Assembly (NCBI GenBank): GCA_934667105.1
Contig: CAKULG010000010.1
Location: 1-64,000 of the forward strand
DNA: 64,000 nt
Direction of reading: 5' to 3'
DNA from: an uncultured Clostridia bacterium
Lineage (GTDB): Bacteria; Bacillota; Clostridia; Christensenellales; Aristaeellaceae
Under the pieces are notes generated by a model that saw nothing but the letters and a program-made list of their open reading frames with translations, was not told the origin of the DNA and did not search any database. Below, piece after piece: positions 1-9,370 of the stretch. The translations under genes and the position numbers were made by a program. Position 1 is the stretch's first letter. Each line of letters starts with the position of its first letter.

Positions 1-1
1 T

Positions 2-75
2 AAAGGGGACGGCGCTCCAATCGCCCCGCGTCCACGCAGAAGCGGGCCGCGGGTTTCGGGCGGCAATCAAGGATT
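2..75 (+). repeat. Intergenic repeat module e (left copy)
   Basis: GC-rich non-coding stretch that aligns by eye with 11141-11215: both contain a purine-rich AAAGGG start, the core CCAANCGCCCCGCGT, a GAAGCGG or AAAGCGG segment and a terminal AAGGATTG. In the other copy this segment follows directly after module b, so the composite element probably continues leftwards beyond the window. No coding function is seen. Confidence 0.5.
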
Positions 76-137
76 GCCAGCCCTCAGCCGCCCCTCAGGG
101 GGTCGGCGCTCACCAGAGCGGTTCCCTCTCTCGCCTT

Positions 138-200
138 CCGAGAAAGCCGATTGGAGAAGGGCAGAACGTGGAAAAGCGGCGTGCTTCTCCGCTAACAAAA
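138..200 (+). repeat. Intergenic repeat module b, plus orientation
   Basis: Begins CCGAGAAAGCCGATTGG and ends GCTTCTCCGCTAACAAAA, the two ends shared by the b copies at 11.1, 17.4, 17.5, 24.8, 41.4, 46.4 and 53.1 kb. It is followed within 35 bases by an inverted copy, giving a head-to-head pair. Confidence 0.65.
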
Positions 201-231
201 AGGCTGATTCGTTGAAAAGGCCTTTTTGCAA

Positions 232-280
232 GCGGGAAAGCACGCCGCTTTTTTCTTTTTTATCCAGTGGGCTTTCTTGG
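232..280 (-). repeat. Intergenic repeat module b, minus orientation
   Basis: Reverse-oriented copy of the module at 138-200: starts GCGGGAAAGCACGCCGC and ends GGCTTTCTTGG. It lies about 55 bases beyond the stop codon of the GerMN gene, the usual place for this repeat relative to a neighbouring gene, but no palindrome a accompanies it here. Confidence 0.6.
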
Positions 281-336
281 AAACGCGCGGGGCGAATACG
301 CCGGCGCCCCTCCGTCTGCGGTAAATCGTCTAGGCG

Positions 337-1380
337 TCAATCCGTTTCGATCACGCCGGGGTAATAGCTCATGATTTCGCTGTCCTGGTTAAGGAAGGTG
401 GCCTCAGCTTTTTCGGGCGGCTGATATTCCTTGCCCTCCACGGCGATTTTCACCTGCTTCACCCCGGGAAACTGGGCGGCGGTAAACAGGATGGCCCGCA
501 GGGACTGCACGCCGTTTTCGCCCTCCGCCGCGGCCATGAATTCCTTGGTGAAATTAATGGTGACCACGCCGTCCTTCATGCTCACGCCCAGCAGACCGCA
601 ATCCTTGGGCAGAGGGGCGGTGAGGCCGCTGTCGGGCTTGGGGCCCTTGGCCAATTCCAGGATGGCGGTGCTTACATCCGCCGTGGAGAACACCGTGCGG
701 GTGACGGGCACCAGCATGCGCCCCGTGGCGGAGGGAAAATACAATTGCACCGTGGCGGCCCCGGCGGAGGAGAAGGTTTCCACGCTTTCCAGGTTCAGCC
801 CCGCGCCGGTGAAGACGCCGCTGACGTCGGTGCCGAAGGTGAGCTTGCTGCGCTTTTGGCCGTCGAACAGGAAGGAAACCTCCTCCACAGAATCAAAGCC
901 GCACAGCGTTTGCGCCACTGATTGCACCATCAGCGTTTCTTCCTCGGCGCTTTGGCAGCTAAGGGCCTCCTTGCTCAAATCCACCCGGGCCTTGCCGTCG
1001 GCGATGTCCAGATCGATTTTCGTGCCCTCGGGCACGGTGGTTTTCAGGCCCAGGCGGGCGGCGGCCAGGTCGTTGGCGCTGGAGGCCACCATCAGCGACA
1101 GGGTGGCCTTGGCGATGCCGTCCGTCTTTTCCACCTGGCGGGTGACGGGCACCAGATACCCTTCGCCATCCTGATAATACACCACGGTGGCCTGGGTCTG
1201 CGCGGGGATTCCGGAAGCTCCGGCGGCGTCGGATACGACGGGGATGTTCCCCAGATCGTGGGTTTGCGGCAGGGTCGCCGCCTGATCTTGCCGCAGCGCC
1301 AGCGTCACCACCAGCGCCGAGGCGCATAAAATCAGCATACGCTCCACATCGATTCGCCGGATATGCAATTTCCATTTCAT
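337..1380 (-). CDS. GerMN-domain protein (GerM-like)
   Basis: 347-residue protein with one N-terminal membrane segment (about residues 14-30), a low-complexity linker, and two successive GerMN domains at roughly residues 65-185 and 205-325. Each begins with the pattern YYQDGEGYLVPVTR or LYFPSATGRMLVPVTR, so the protein is an internal duplication. GerM proteins of spore-formers are envelope-anchored and take part in engulfment and germination; the precise role is not known from sequence. The start is supported by GAAGGAG about 11 bases upstream. It lacks a lipobox, unlike Bacillus GerM. It is transcribed away from the AraC-type regulator gene and is followed by repeat module b. Confidence 0.8.
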   Translation of the reverse strand: MKWKLHIRRIDVERMLILCASALVVTLALRQDQAATLPQTHDLGNIPVVSDAAGASGIPAQTQATVVYYQDGEGYLVPVTRQVEKTDGIAKATLSLMVASSANDLAAARLGLKTTVPEGTKIDLDIADGKARVDLSKEALSCQSAEEETLMVQSVAQTLCGFDSVEEVSFLFDGQKRSKLTFGTDVSGVFTGAGLNLESVETFSSAGAATVQLYFPSATGRMLVPVTRTVFSTADVSTAILELAKGPKPDSGLTAPLPKDCGLLGVSMKDGVVTINFTKEFMAAAEGENGVQSLRAILFTAAQFPGVKQVKIAVEGKEYQPPEKAEATFLNQDSEIMSYYPGVIETD

Positions 1381-1488
1381 TTGCCTGCACGCTCCTTCTT
1401 TGCATCCTTGCGCCTATGTGTATGCCGTAAAAATCCCCGCCATGACAGCGAATTTTGCTTTCGGCCGGGCGGTCTTGCGTTTTTTTGC

Positions 1489-1517
1489 TTGCAAATCCGC
1501 CGGTTTTCAGGTATGAT
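1489..1517 (+). promoter_or_regulatory. Sigma-A promoter of the large AraC-type regulator
   Basis: TTGCAA at 1489-1494, a 17-base spacer and TATGAT at 1512-1517, 43 bases before the start codon of the regulator gene. Confidence 0.7.
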
Positions 1518-1560
1518 AAAAGGGCGCAAGAGATGAATTGAAAAAAAGGAATGGCTTTTC

Positions 1561-3768
1561 ATGCGTTTCCGAAAAATCCTGATGACCTATTTAACGGTGT
1601 ATCTGCTGATTTTCGTTTTATTTGCGTGCGTTATGCTGCCCTTGGGGGAAAATATGCAGCGGCTGGCCCGGGCACGCATCGAGGAGGAAAACCGGACGCG
1701 CATCGCCAATGGCGAGAACTATCTGGAAAACCAGATGAATAAATATGTGCAAACCGCCTCTCAACTGAGCGTGAACACCGATTTTCTTTCCTTGGCCCGG
1801 GCCAAGGAAAACGAAGCCGCGGCGGATAAGGCCGTATATATGCTGCGCGTAAAGAAACAACTGCATTATCTGCTGGGATTGCTGGATCATGTGGACGGCT
1901 GCATCCTTTCCTTTGGCCAGAACGCCATTTTTCTTTCCGATGAGATGGTGGCCCTGGATTACAAAACGGTATACGGCCCGCTGCTGCAAATTGGGGCTTG
2001 GAACGTGGAGGACTTTGCGAAGGCGCGATTATCCGACACTGTGCAGAGCGTGGCTTGTCTTCCGGAGGAAGAGATGCGCCTGAACAGCCAGCCTGTATGG
2101 AAAAAGCGGCTGATTTTTCAGGTGCACGGCGCATCCAATAAAAACATTTGCACTTTTCTGTTTTTAACGGACGCGCAGGCGTTTTTCCGGGCCTGCCTGC
2201 CCGGCCTGCAAGAGGAAGGGGGCTTCGCCCTGCTGCTGGGGGCGGAGGGCCAGCGCCTCACCAGCCTGGGGGATGCGCCGGAGACCGACACGTTGCTTTC
2301 TCTGAACACGGAAGATATGCTGGAAACCGGCGACGGCCGACGCTATGTGCTGTTTCGCGCCCCCGGCGCGCCCATGGGCCTGACGCTGATATCCGGCGTG
2401 CCCGAGGAGCGTATTTTGGAGAATACCAACCTACTGATGGGGTTCATTCCCGTTTATCTGATCGTGGGCGTAGTTTCCTCTATTTTGCTGTGCCTGCTTT
2501 ACGCCCTGTGGCATTATCGTTCCATCCGGGCGCTGGTTTCCACCAGCATGCAGCTATCGCAAATTCCCTATCAGAATACCAATGCCTATCGCTATGCCCG
2601 CAGCGCGCTGAAGCAAATTGCGGATGAAAAAGAGCGGCTCACCCAGGAATATAGCCTGCTGGACGAGGCGTATCTGAGCGGCATGATTACCGCCGCTTGC
2701 GTACACGGGGTGTATACGCGCCAGGAAACGGAGGAATTGCGGCGATATTTGGGCGATTTGCCCCTTTACTATGTGGCCGTGCTGAAATATGCCGAGCATA
2801 CCGAGCCGGACGCGCTGCTGAAAACAGAAGAAAGCGTCCGGCGATTTTTGCACGAGGCGGAATTGATTTTCGTACATCAAAATCCGCGAAAAACCATCCT
2901 GCTGATCTGCGGCGGCGCGTCTTCCTTGCGGAAAAACGCTGCGGCGGCCCTGACCCAGTGCCTTCAGGAGGGCGAGCGAGGCGCCGCGGGGCTGAGCGAC
3001 GGCCTGACCGGGGCGGAAATGCTGCGTCTGGGCTATCAGCAGGCCAGCCAGGCCCTTCGCATTCAGAAATACGCCTATGCCCCCGGGGCCGTGGCCCTGT
3101 ATCAGCAGGAGGAGGAGCAGGCTCCCGCGCTGCTGGATCTACCCGCCATGAATAAGATCAGCGATTTAATCTATTCCTGCAAGCGAGATGGGATTCGCGC
3201 CTTTTTTGCGGAAATGGACGAGGCCATCCGCAATAACGCAGGCATGGCGGAGGAGCAATTCCGGGAGGCCTTTTACGCGCTGCGGATGGTGATGCAGAAT
3301 ATCGCGCTGGAGCTGAAGCTGGAATTCCCCAAGCCCCATTTGCGACCCGATATGCCCTTTTCCGCCGGGGTGGAGGCGCTGCTGGCGGCGGCCCTGGGCC
3401 TGACGGATAAAATTGATGCGCGGCAGCAGCGGGCCGGGGAGGAGATGTGCCGCAAAATTCTTTCCACCCTGGAAACCGGCCTGGCCGATCCTGCTCTGAA
3501 CGCCGCCGCCGTGGCGCAGCGGGTGGGCTGCTCGGAAAAATATGTTTTCCGGTTGGTAAAGGAGGGCTGCGGCCGCAGCTTTGGCGATCAATTGGAATTG
3601 CTTCGCATTCAGCGGGCGGAGGCGCTGCTGCTGGAGGGCAGGTTGAACAATGAGCAAATCGCCCAGGCGGCGGGCTTCGCTTCCCTGACCACCTTCTACC
3701 GCGCCTTCCGCAAGGCGCATGGAATTTCTCCGGCGGTTTGGCGCAGCATACGGGAAAACATGAAGTAA
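1561..3768 (+). CDS. Membrane-bound AraC-family transcriptional regulator
   Basis: 735 residues. A membrane segment at about residues 7-28, an extracellular region of about 250 residues, a second membrane segment near 285-310, a cytoplasmic linker, and a C-terminal two-helix-turn-helix AraC DNA-binding domain (about 630-735, with NAAAVAQRVGCSEKYVFRLV and NEQIAQAAGFASLTTFYRAF). This architecture is common for regulators placed next to Lpl/YtcP-type sugar ABC transporters in Paenibacillaceae and Clostridia, where the outer domain senses substrate or binding protein. The ATG is preceded by AAAGGAA. It lies directly upstream of the solute-binding-protein gene on the same strand, so it most likely controls the promoter at 3867-3895. 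The ligand is unknown. Confidence 0.9.
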   Translation: MRFRKILMTYLTVYLLIFVLFACVMLPLGENMQRLARARIEEENRTRIANGENYLENQMNKYVQTASQLSVNTDFLSLARAKENEAAADKAVYMLRVKKQLHYLLGLLDHVDGCILSFGQNAIFLSDEMVALDYKTVYGPLLQIGAWNVEDFAKARLSDTVQSVACLPEEEMRLNSQPVWKKRLIFQVHGASNKNICTFLFLTDAQAFFRACLPGLQEEGGFALLLGAEGQRLTSLGDAPETDTLLSLNTEDMLETGDGRRYVLFRAPGAPMGLTLISGVPEERILENTNLLMGFIPVYLIVGVVSSILLCLLYALWHYRSIRALVSTSMQLSQIPYQNTNAYRYARSALKQIADEKERLTQEYSLLDEAYLSGMITAACVHGVYTRQETEELRRYLGDLPLYYVAVLKYAEHTEPDALLKTEESVRRFLHEAELIFVHQNPRKTILLICGGASSLRKNAAAALTQCLQEGERGAAGLSDGLTGAEMLRLGYQQASQALRIQKYAYAPGAVALYQQEEEQAPALLDLPAMNKISDLIYSCKRDGIRAFFAEMDEAIRNNAGMAEEQFREAFYALRMVMQNIALELKLEFPKPHLRPDMPFSAGVEALLAAALGLTDKIDARQQRAGEEMCRKILSTLETGLADPALNAAAVAQRVGCSEKYVFRLVKEGCGRSFGDQLELLRIQRAEALLLEGRLNNEQIAQAAGFASLTTFYRAFRKAHGISPAVWRSIRENMK

Positions 3769-3778
3769 ATGGGAAAAA

Positions 3779-3826
3779 GCGGGTCAAATGCACGGAAAAT
3801 GACAGCGTTTTCGGCAAATGACCCGC
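3779..3826 (+). other. Hairpin behind the regulator gene
   Basis: Outer arms GCGGGTCA (3779-3786) and TGACCCGC (3819-3826) are perfectly complementary, with an inner GAAAA/TTTTC pairing. No U-tract follows, so it may be a processing site, a weak terminator or a protein-binding site rather than a classic intrinsic terminator. Confidence 0.5.
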
Positions 3827-3866
3827 GAAAAATATACTGCTGGACAGCCTGGGGCGGAATTGACAC

Positions 3867-3895
3867 TTGTTATTTTCGCCCCGTTTCTTTATCAT
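3867..3895 (+). promoter_or_regulatory. Promoter of the sugar ABC transporter operon
   Basis: TTGTTA at 3867-3872, 17-base spacer, TATCAT at 3890-3895. A stray TTGACA begins 7 bases further upstream. Both elements depart from consensus, which fits a promoter needing an activator such as the adjacent AraC-type protein. Confidence 0.55.
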
Positions 3896-3905
3896 GAAAT
3901 CACAT

Positions 3906-3919
3906 CTGTTGCGCAACAG
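3906..3919. promoter_or_regulatory. 14-bp perfect palindrome, candidate operator
   Basis: CTGTTGCGCAACAG is perfectly symmetric with a central GCGC and sits at the expected transcription start of the transporter operon, a typical repressor position. The central CG step is characteristic of LacI-family operators. No LacI gene is in the window, so the binding protein is unknown. Confidence 0.45.
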
Positions 3920-3963
3920 AACCCGAAACGCCCCTGGCAAAAACAAAATGGAGGAATCTGAAA

Positions 3964-5571
3964 ATGAAGAAATTCTTAGCCATGCTGCTGGCGGCGGCGC
4001 TGCTGCTCTCCTGCGCCTCCTTTGCCCTGGCCAACGCGGAAACGCCCGTGCTCACCATTGCCGTGGAGGCCCTGACCAACGTGGAAGATTATTCCACTAA
4101 CACTTTTACCAAATATTTAGAGGAAAAGCTGGGCGTGAAGTTGGAATTCCAGATTTGGTCCGAGCCCACGACCAAGCTTTCTCTGCTGGTGGGCGGCAAC
4201 ACCAAGCTGCCCGATATTATCTGCTTCCCGCTGGATAACACCACCATTTTCAAATACGGCTCCACCGGCGTGTTCCAGCCCCTGAACGAATATTATCAAA
4301 ATGCCGAATTGGCCGTCAATTTCCAGGCGCTGCCCCAGGAAAAGCAGGCGCTGATGCTCAGCAGCATTAAGCAGGCAGACGGCAATATGTATTCCATGCC
4401 CCTGCTGGGGGAGTTCTTCCCCAACAACAGCCGCTACAACCTGCTGATTAACAAAACGTGGCTAGATGAGTTGAACCTGGAAATCCCCGCCACTACGGAG
4501 GATTTGCGCAAGGTGCTCAAGGCCTTTGCGGAGAACGATCTGAACCACAACGGCGAAAAGGATGAAATTCCCATGCTCAGCTGCACCAACGGCTTTGGGA
4601 CCAACGTGGCGGGCGTGCTGCTGAACAGCTTTGTCAAGTGCGACCCCAGTAAGGGCTATTGCGCCGTGGAAAACGGCAAGATTTCCGCCGCCTTCATGAC
4701 GGACGCTTTCCGGGACGGCCTGCGCTATATCCGTACCCTGGTAGACGAGGGCCTGCTGGACGCGGCCTCCTTCACCCAGACCAAGGATCAGTTTAAGGCC
4801 ATCACCAATCAGGAAGTGGCCCGGGTGGGCATTTTGCAGATCGGCGATCACGATCAGGCCTTCACCAAACCCGCGGATGCGCCGGCCGGCTATATTTCCT
4901 TCTACGATCACCCCCTGGCTTCCCAGTATGTCTACATGCAGATTCCAGAAGGCCCCACGGGCGAGCATAACAAAATTTATGCGCCCACCACGCCCAACCA
5001 GCTGTTCTTCATCACCAAGGATTGCCAGAATCCTGAATTGGCCTTTCGCCTGGGCGATCTTGGCTATGATTCTTATGCCTCGCTTATCAGCCGCCACGGA
5101 ACCGAGGGCAAGAACTGGACCCGCGACCCCGAAATTCTCAAGAACTACAAGGCGGCCACCATCAACGGTGAAACGCTGGCGGTGGAATGGGTGCTGCTGG
5201 AGGATCCCTGGGGACGCGCTCAGAACGAGCACTGGTATCAGCGCTATCCCGGTTGGTTTGCCATTGATTTCAATCTGAAGCGCGGCCAGAAGCTGGACGC
5301 CAAGCCCTCCAAGATAGAGATCGTGTATGATATGTTCCAGAGCACCGTTCCTACGGAATATATCGCCACCCAGGTTTACACGGCCGAGGAATTGGACGAG
5401 CTGGCCTTCATGAGCGTGGAATCCTATGTGAGCGAGTGCATTACCGCCTTCGCCACCGGCAATATGGACATTGAGAAGGATTGGGATCGCTACATCAACG
5501 AGCTGAAGAGCATGGATGTGGAACGCTTCATCCAGATCATGCAGAGCGGCTATGATCGTGCGCATCAATAA
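3964..5571 (+). CDS. Extracellular solute-binding protein, LplA-like
   Basis: 535 residues. The N-terminus is a typical export signal (MKKFLAMLLAAALLLSC), with LLSC a plausible lipobox, so it is probably a membrane-tethered lipoprotein. The mature part has the family 1 binding-protein pattern for oligosaccharides (for example TTKLSLLVGGNTKLPDII and the DLNHNGEKDEIPM insertion). It delivers a carbohydrate, probably an oligosaccharide, to the two permeases that follow. The start has GGAGG about eight bases upstream. A GC hairpin lies between this gene and the permeases. The substrate cannot be read from sequence. Confidence 0.9.
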   Translation: MKKFLAMLLAAALLLSCASFALANAETPVLTIAVEALTNVEDYSTNTFTKYLEEKLGVKLEFQIWSEPTTKLSLLVGGNTKLPDIICFPLDNTTIFKYGSTGVFQPLNEYYQNAELAVNFQALPQEKQALMLSSIKQADGNMYSMPLLGEFFPNNSRYNLLINKTWLDELNLEIPATTEDLRKVLKAFAENDLNHNGEKDEIPMLSCTNGFGTNVAGVLLNSFVKCDPSKGYCAVENGKISAAFMTDAFRDGLRYIRTLVDEGLLDAASFTQTKDQFKAITNQEVARVGILQIGDHDQAFTKPADAPAGYISFYDHPLASQYVYMQIPEGPTGEHNKIYAPTTPNQLFFITKDCQNPELAFRLGDLGYDSYASLISRHGTEGKNWTRDPEILKNYKAATINGETLAVEWVLLEDPWGRAQNEHWYQRYPGWFAIDFNLKRGQKLDAKPSKIEIVYDMFQSTVPTEYIATQVYTAEELDELAFMSVESYVSECITAFATGNMDIEKDWDRYINELKSMDVERFIQIMQSGYDRAHQ

Positions 5572-5659
5572 TTAGCGCGCGCTTCTATTTTTTCCAGACG
5601 GCTTTCTCGACGGCTGTCTCGTTATTAGAAACGCACGAAAATCGGGTACGCGAAAATCG

Positions 5660-5689
5660 GGGGCGCGGCCAATTCCATCGCCGCGCCCC
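5660..5689 (+). other. Intercistronic hairpin behind the solute-binding-protein gene
   Basis: GGGGCGCGGC (5660-5669) and GCCGCGCCCC (5680-5689) form a perfect 10-bp stem. Only a short TCTTAT follows, so partial termination or mRNA stabilisation is more likely than full termination. This would give more binding protein than permease, as is usual in ABC importers. Confidence 0.6.
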
Positions 5690-5714
5690 TCTTATAAAAA
5701 ACGGAGGGTTTTCC

Positions 5715-6665
5715 ATGCGCGGTGAAGCGGTTGCTCTCAAGCCCCAGGGCAGGCCCGGCCTGCTGTGCCGGATGCGGAATTGCTGGCAGCTGTATTTGTT
5801 TCTGGTGATTCCCGTGGCGTTGACGCTGATTTTCCGGTATTATCCTATGCTGGGCATTCAGATCGCCTTTAAAAATTTTGATTACCGGCTGGGTATCTGG
5901 GGCAGCCCTTGGGTGGGCTTGCGGCATTTCGGCCGGTTCGTTAAATCCTATCAGTTTTCCCGGGTGCTGTTTAACACCCTGCGCCTTTCCCTTTACGGCC
6001 TGATCGCGGGCTTCCCCCTGCCCATTCTCTTTGCCCTATTGCTGAACGCCCTGCCCTTTAAACGATATAAAAAGCTGGTGCAGACCGTCACCTATATGCC
6101 GCATTTTATTTCCGTGGTCGTCATGGTGGGCATCATTTCGCAGCTGCTGAATATTCATGTGGGCATTTACGGCCAGGCCTATAAGGCCTTCACTGGAACC
6201 ACCGCGCCGGATGTTCTGGGCATTGCCAGCGCCTTTCCGCATGTATACGTCTGGTCGGGCGTGTGGCAGGGACTGGGCTTTAATTCTATCATTTATGTGG
6301 CCGCCCTGGCGGGGGTGGACGCGGAACTGCACGAGGCGGCGGAGATCGACGGCGCCAGCCTGTTTCAGCGGGTGCTGCATATTGATTTTCCCACCATCCT
6401 GCCCACTGCCTCCATCATGCTGATTCTGGCCTGCGGCAATGTGCTCAGCGTGGGCTTTGAAAAAGTGTATCTGATGCAGAACACCCTGAACCAGCGAACC
6501 AGTGAGGTGATTTCCACCTATGTATACAAGGTGGGCATGGTGACGGGCGGCGGGGATTTTTCCTTCGGCACAGCGGTGGGCCTGTTTAATTCTATTGTGA
6601 ATTTCGCGCTGCTGATGCTGGTGAATTTCTGCACCAAGAAGCTGGGAGGGAATAGCCTATGGTAA
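5715..6665 (+). CDS. Carbohydrate ABC transporter permease, LplB-like
   Basis: 316 residues, about six membrane helices, starting after GGAGG. The inner-membrane-component loop is visible as HEAAEIDGASLFQRVLHIDF, the EAA motif that docks to the ATPase. The sequence is typical of the LplB/YtcP-partner subfamily. No ATPase gene is found nearby; such systems normally share a general MsmX-type ATPase encoded elsewhere. Its stop codon overlaps the start of the next permease gene, showing coupled translation. Confidence 0.92.
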   Translation: MRGEAVALKPQGRPGLLCRMRNCWQLYLFLVIPVALTLIFRYYPMLGIQIAFKNFDYRLGIWGSPWVGLRHFGRFVKSYQFSRVLFNTLRLSLYGLIAGFPLPILFALLLNALPFKRYKKLVQTVTYMPHFISVVVMVGIISQLLNIHVGIYGQAYKAFTGTTAPDVLGIASAFPHVYVWSGVWQGLGFNSIIYVAALAGVDAELHEAAEIDGASLFQRVLHIDFPTILPTASIMLILACGNVLSVGFEKVYLMQNTLNQRTSEVISTYVYKVGMVTGGGDFSFGTAVGLFNSIVNFALLMLVNFCTKKLGGNSLW

Positions 6666-7588
6666 GCTCTGGGCCTGCCCCGGTAAGGCGAAAAATTCGC
6701 CATTCCCGGGAGGATAAAATTTTTCTGTTTATCATCACGCTGATGATTACTCTGTTGTTCCTTTCCATTCTGTATCCGCTGCTGTATATCATCGCCGCCT
6801 CATTTTCCTCCGCTAATGCGTTGTACGCGGGCAAGGTATTCATCTGGCCGGTGGATTTCGGGGTTGAAGGGTACCGGCTGGTGTTCAGCAACCGGGATGT
6901 TTGGACGGGCTATGGAAACACCATCAAATACACGATCTTGGGTACGGCGCTGAACGTGGCGGTGATTATGGGGGCGGCTTACCCTCTGGCTCGGCGCAAC
7001 CTGCCGGGACGCGGCGTGCTGATGGCATTTTTCACCTTCACCATGTACTTTGGCGGCGGCATGATTCCCAGCTATCTGGTGGTGCGGGATCTGGGCCTGA
7101 TCGATACCACCTGGGCGCTGATCCTGCCCGGGGCGCTGTCTGTGTATCACACCATCGTGGCCCGCACTTTCATCCAGAATAATATTCCCCAGGAAATGCT
7201 GGAAGCAGCCCAGATCGACGGCTGCAACGACATTCGTTTCTTTTTCCGCATCGTACTGCCGCTGTCCAAGGCCATTCTGGCCGTAACGGCGCTGTTTATG
7301 GCCGTTTCCCATTGGAACGCCTATTTCAACGCCCTGCTGTATATCAACAGCCGCAGCAAGGTGCCGCTGCAATTGGTGCTGCGGGATATCCTGGTTTCCA
7401 GCAAATACACCGCTTCCAGCCAGGATATGGCGGGAATGGATCCCGAAATGCAGGCCGCTATCGAGCGGATGGTGGATACCATGAAATATGCCCTGATCGT
7501 GATTTCTTCCGCACCTATTATGCTGTTCTATCCCTTCGCCCAGAAGTATTTCATTAAAGGCGTGATGATCGGTTCTATCAAAGGCTGA
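6659..7588 (+). CDS. Carbohydrate ABC transporter permease, LplC/YtcP-like
   Basis: 309 residues with six predicted membrane helices. The EAA loop reads LEAAQIDGCNDIRFFFRIVL. This is the second half of the heterodimeric permease. The ATG lies within the end of the upstream permease gene (overlap of seven bases). The C-terminus FIKGVMIGSIKG is the usual ending of this subfamily. It acts with the binding protein at 3964-5571 in uptake of an oligosaccharide-like substrate. Confidence 0.93.
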   Translation: MVSSGPAPVRRKIRHSREDKIFLFIITLMITLLFLSILYPLLYIIAASFSSANALYAGKVFIWPVDFGVEGYRLVFSNRDVWTGYGNTIKYTILGTALNVAVIMGAAYPLARRNLPGRGVLMAFFTFTMYFGGGMIPSYLVVRDLGLIDTTWALILPGALSVYHTIVARTFIQNNIPQEMLEAAQIDGCNDIRFFFRIVLPLSKAILAVTALFMAVSHWNAYFNALLYINSRSKVPLQLVLRDILVSSKYTASSQDMAGMDPEMQAAIERMVDTMKYALIVISSAPIMLFYPFAQKYFIKGVMIGSIKG

Positions 7589-7603
7589 AAAGGAGTGTTC
7601 TAT

Positions 7604-9337
7604 ATGCAGGCGACTTTCCAGGTGTTTGGCGTGAATCGCTTTGGTAATGAAACGAAGCTCAACCCCGTTTTGCGCAAGGAGGGGGAGGACGTGATTGTTA
7701 TCGTACCCAAGAATTTGCTGGACGGGCGCGGCTTCGAATTTGTGCGCATCGTTTCTTCCCTGACCCAGGCTCGGGCGGGAGAGAAGGGGTATATGTTTTA
7801 TCCCGCCAATTTCTCCTACGGCGTTGTGCGGACGGATTTTATCCCCCGAGAGGATTGCTGGTTTAAATCCTTGATTTCGGCCATGCCGGTGTGCGGCTTT
7901 TGCGCCAGCGAGGGGGCGGTATATGTGCAGGGGCTGCAAATGACCAGCGATCTGCGCTTCTTCTCCGAATGCCGGGATGGGCTGTACCGCATCATGCCCG
8001 AATTCGTCCTGGATGGGGACGACCCGGACGAGGATCTTGCGGTGCTGTATCGCCCCATGCCCGGGGCAACCTATGCCGATATGGCCCGGGTTTATCGGAA
8101 TTATCAAATGGAAGTGAAGGGATGCGTTCCGCTGCGGCAGCGTGCCGCAGAGCGGGCGGCGCTGAAGCAGGCGGCGGAGAGCATGGAAATTCGCATCCGG
8201 ATGGGCTGGAAGCCTCGGCCCACCCCCGTGCGGCGGCAGAACCTGGAAAACGAGCCGCCCATGAAGGTGGCCTGCAATGTGGCGCAGCTAAACCGGCTGT
8301 TGGATAAAATGCAGGAAAAGGGCGTTCACAGCGGCGAAATTTGCCTGGTTGGCTGGGCCATGGGTGGCCATGACGGGCGTTTTCCCCAGCAGTATCCCAG
8401 CGATCCGCGCTTCGGCGGGGACGAGGCGCTGCGGGCCTTTATCGCCCGGGCCCAGGGCCTGGGATACCAGGTGGTGTGCCACACGGTGAGCTGTGGAGCG
8501 TATGAAATCGCCGATAACTGGGATCCCGCGCTGCTCACCATGAAGCTTGGCCCCGATGATAAGCCCGCCCCCTATATGCGCCTGGAATACAAAAAAGGGG
8601 GGCTCAATGGCGGCGATCCCTGGCATCTCTGCGCCCAGACCGCCTATGCCCATTACGGCGTGAAGGATCTGCCCAAGGTGCGGGAATACGGCTTTCAGGG
8701 CATGCATTATATCGATGAACTGACCGCCTGCGTGCCGGAAAAATGCTATTGTCCCGCTCACCCCGTCACGCGGAAGCAGGCCTGGGAGGCTTATCGCGGC
8801 CTTATGCGCCTGAGCCGGGAGCTTTTCGGCGGTTATCAATCCGAGGCCTGGGTGGATTACCTGAACGAGGAGGTGGACGCCGTGCTGTATACGGCGGTGC
8901 ATTCCAGGTTGACCCGGGAAATGTGTCCCCTCTTTGACGAGGGCATCCCCTTCTGGCAGTTGGTGTATCACGGTATCGTGCTGTCCAACGCCACCTCTCA
9001 GACGGTGAACTACCCTATCAAGGAAAAGGCGCAGCGGCTGAAATTTATCGAATACGGCGGCCGCCCGCTGATGTATTTTAACAGCAAATTTGGCGCGACG
9101 CTGAATTGGATGGGGGACGACGACCTCTATAACCAAACCGAGGAGCAGATGGACGCCAGCGTGGACGCGCTGAAGGCCGCCTATGACGAATATGAACGTC
9201 TGAAATGGCTGCAATATGAATTCATGGAAAACCATGAAAAGCTGGGCGAGGGCGTCTATCGCGTCACCTATTCCGACGGCACACGGATTACCGTGGACTA
9301 TAACCGGGAGGACTACACGGTGGAAAAAGCGAAGTGA
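7604..9337 (+). CDS. DUF5696-like protein, possible glycoside hydrolase
   Basis: 577 residues, no signal peptide, hence probably cytoplasmic. The middle part resembles a TIM-barrel glycosidase: HSGEICLVGWAMGGHDGRFP, a YHIDELTAC-like strand (residues MHYIDELTA) with acidic residues, and YFNSKFGATLNWMGDDD near the C-terminus. It ends with a small beta domain (YRVTYSDGTRITVDYN) as in DUF5696 and GH101-related proteins. I chose ATG 7604 over the in-frame GTG at 7595, because the latter touches the ribosome-binding site AAAGGAG. Its position behind the permeases suggests it hydrolyses the imported glycan. The family assignment is from memory of its motifs and is moderately certain. Confidence 0.6.
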   Translation: MQATFQVFGVNRFGNETKLNPVLRKEGEDVIVIVPKNLLDGRGFEFVRIVSSLTQARAGEKGYMFYPANFSYGVVRTDFIPREDCWFKSLISAMPVCGFCASEGAVYVQGLQMTSDLRFFSECRDGLYRIMPEFVLDGDDPDEDLAVLYRPMPGATYADMARVYRNYQMEVKGCVPLRQRAAERAALKQAAESMEIRIRMGWKPRPTPVRRQNLENEPPMKVACNVAQLNRLLDKMQEKGVHSGEICLVGWAMGGHDGRFPQQYPSDPRFGGDEALRAFIARAQGLGYQVVCHTVSCGAYEIADNWDPALLTMKLGPDDKPAPYMRLEYKKGGLNGGDPWHLCAQTAYAHYGVKDLPKVREYGFQGMHYIDELTACVPEKCYCPAHPVTRKQAWEAYRGLMRLSRELFGGYQSEAWVDYLNEEVDAVLYTAVHSRLTREMCPLFDEGIPFWQLVYHGIVLSNATSQTVNYPIKEKAQRLKFIEYGGRPLMYFNSKFGATLNWMGDDDLYNQTEEQMDASVDALKAAYDEYERLKWLQYEFMENHEKLGEGVYRVTYSDGTRITVDYNREDYTVEKAK

Positions 9338-9370
9338 GCTTTGGGCGAGGAAGGCCCGCGAGGGACGGCG

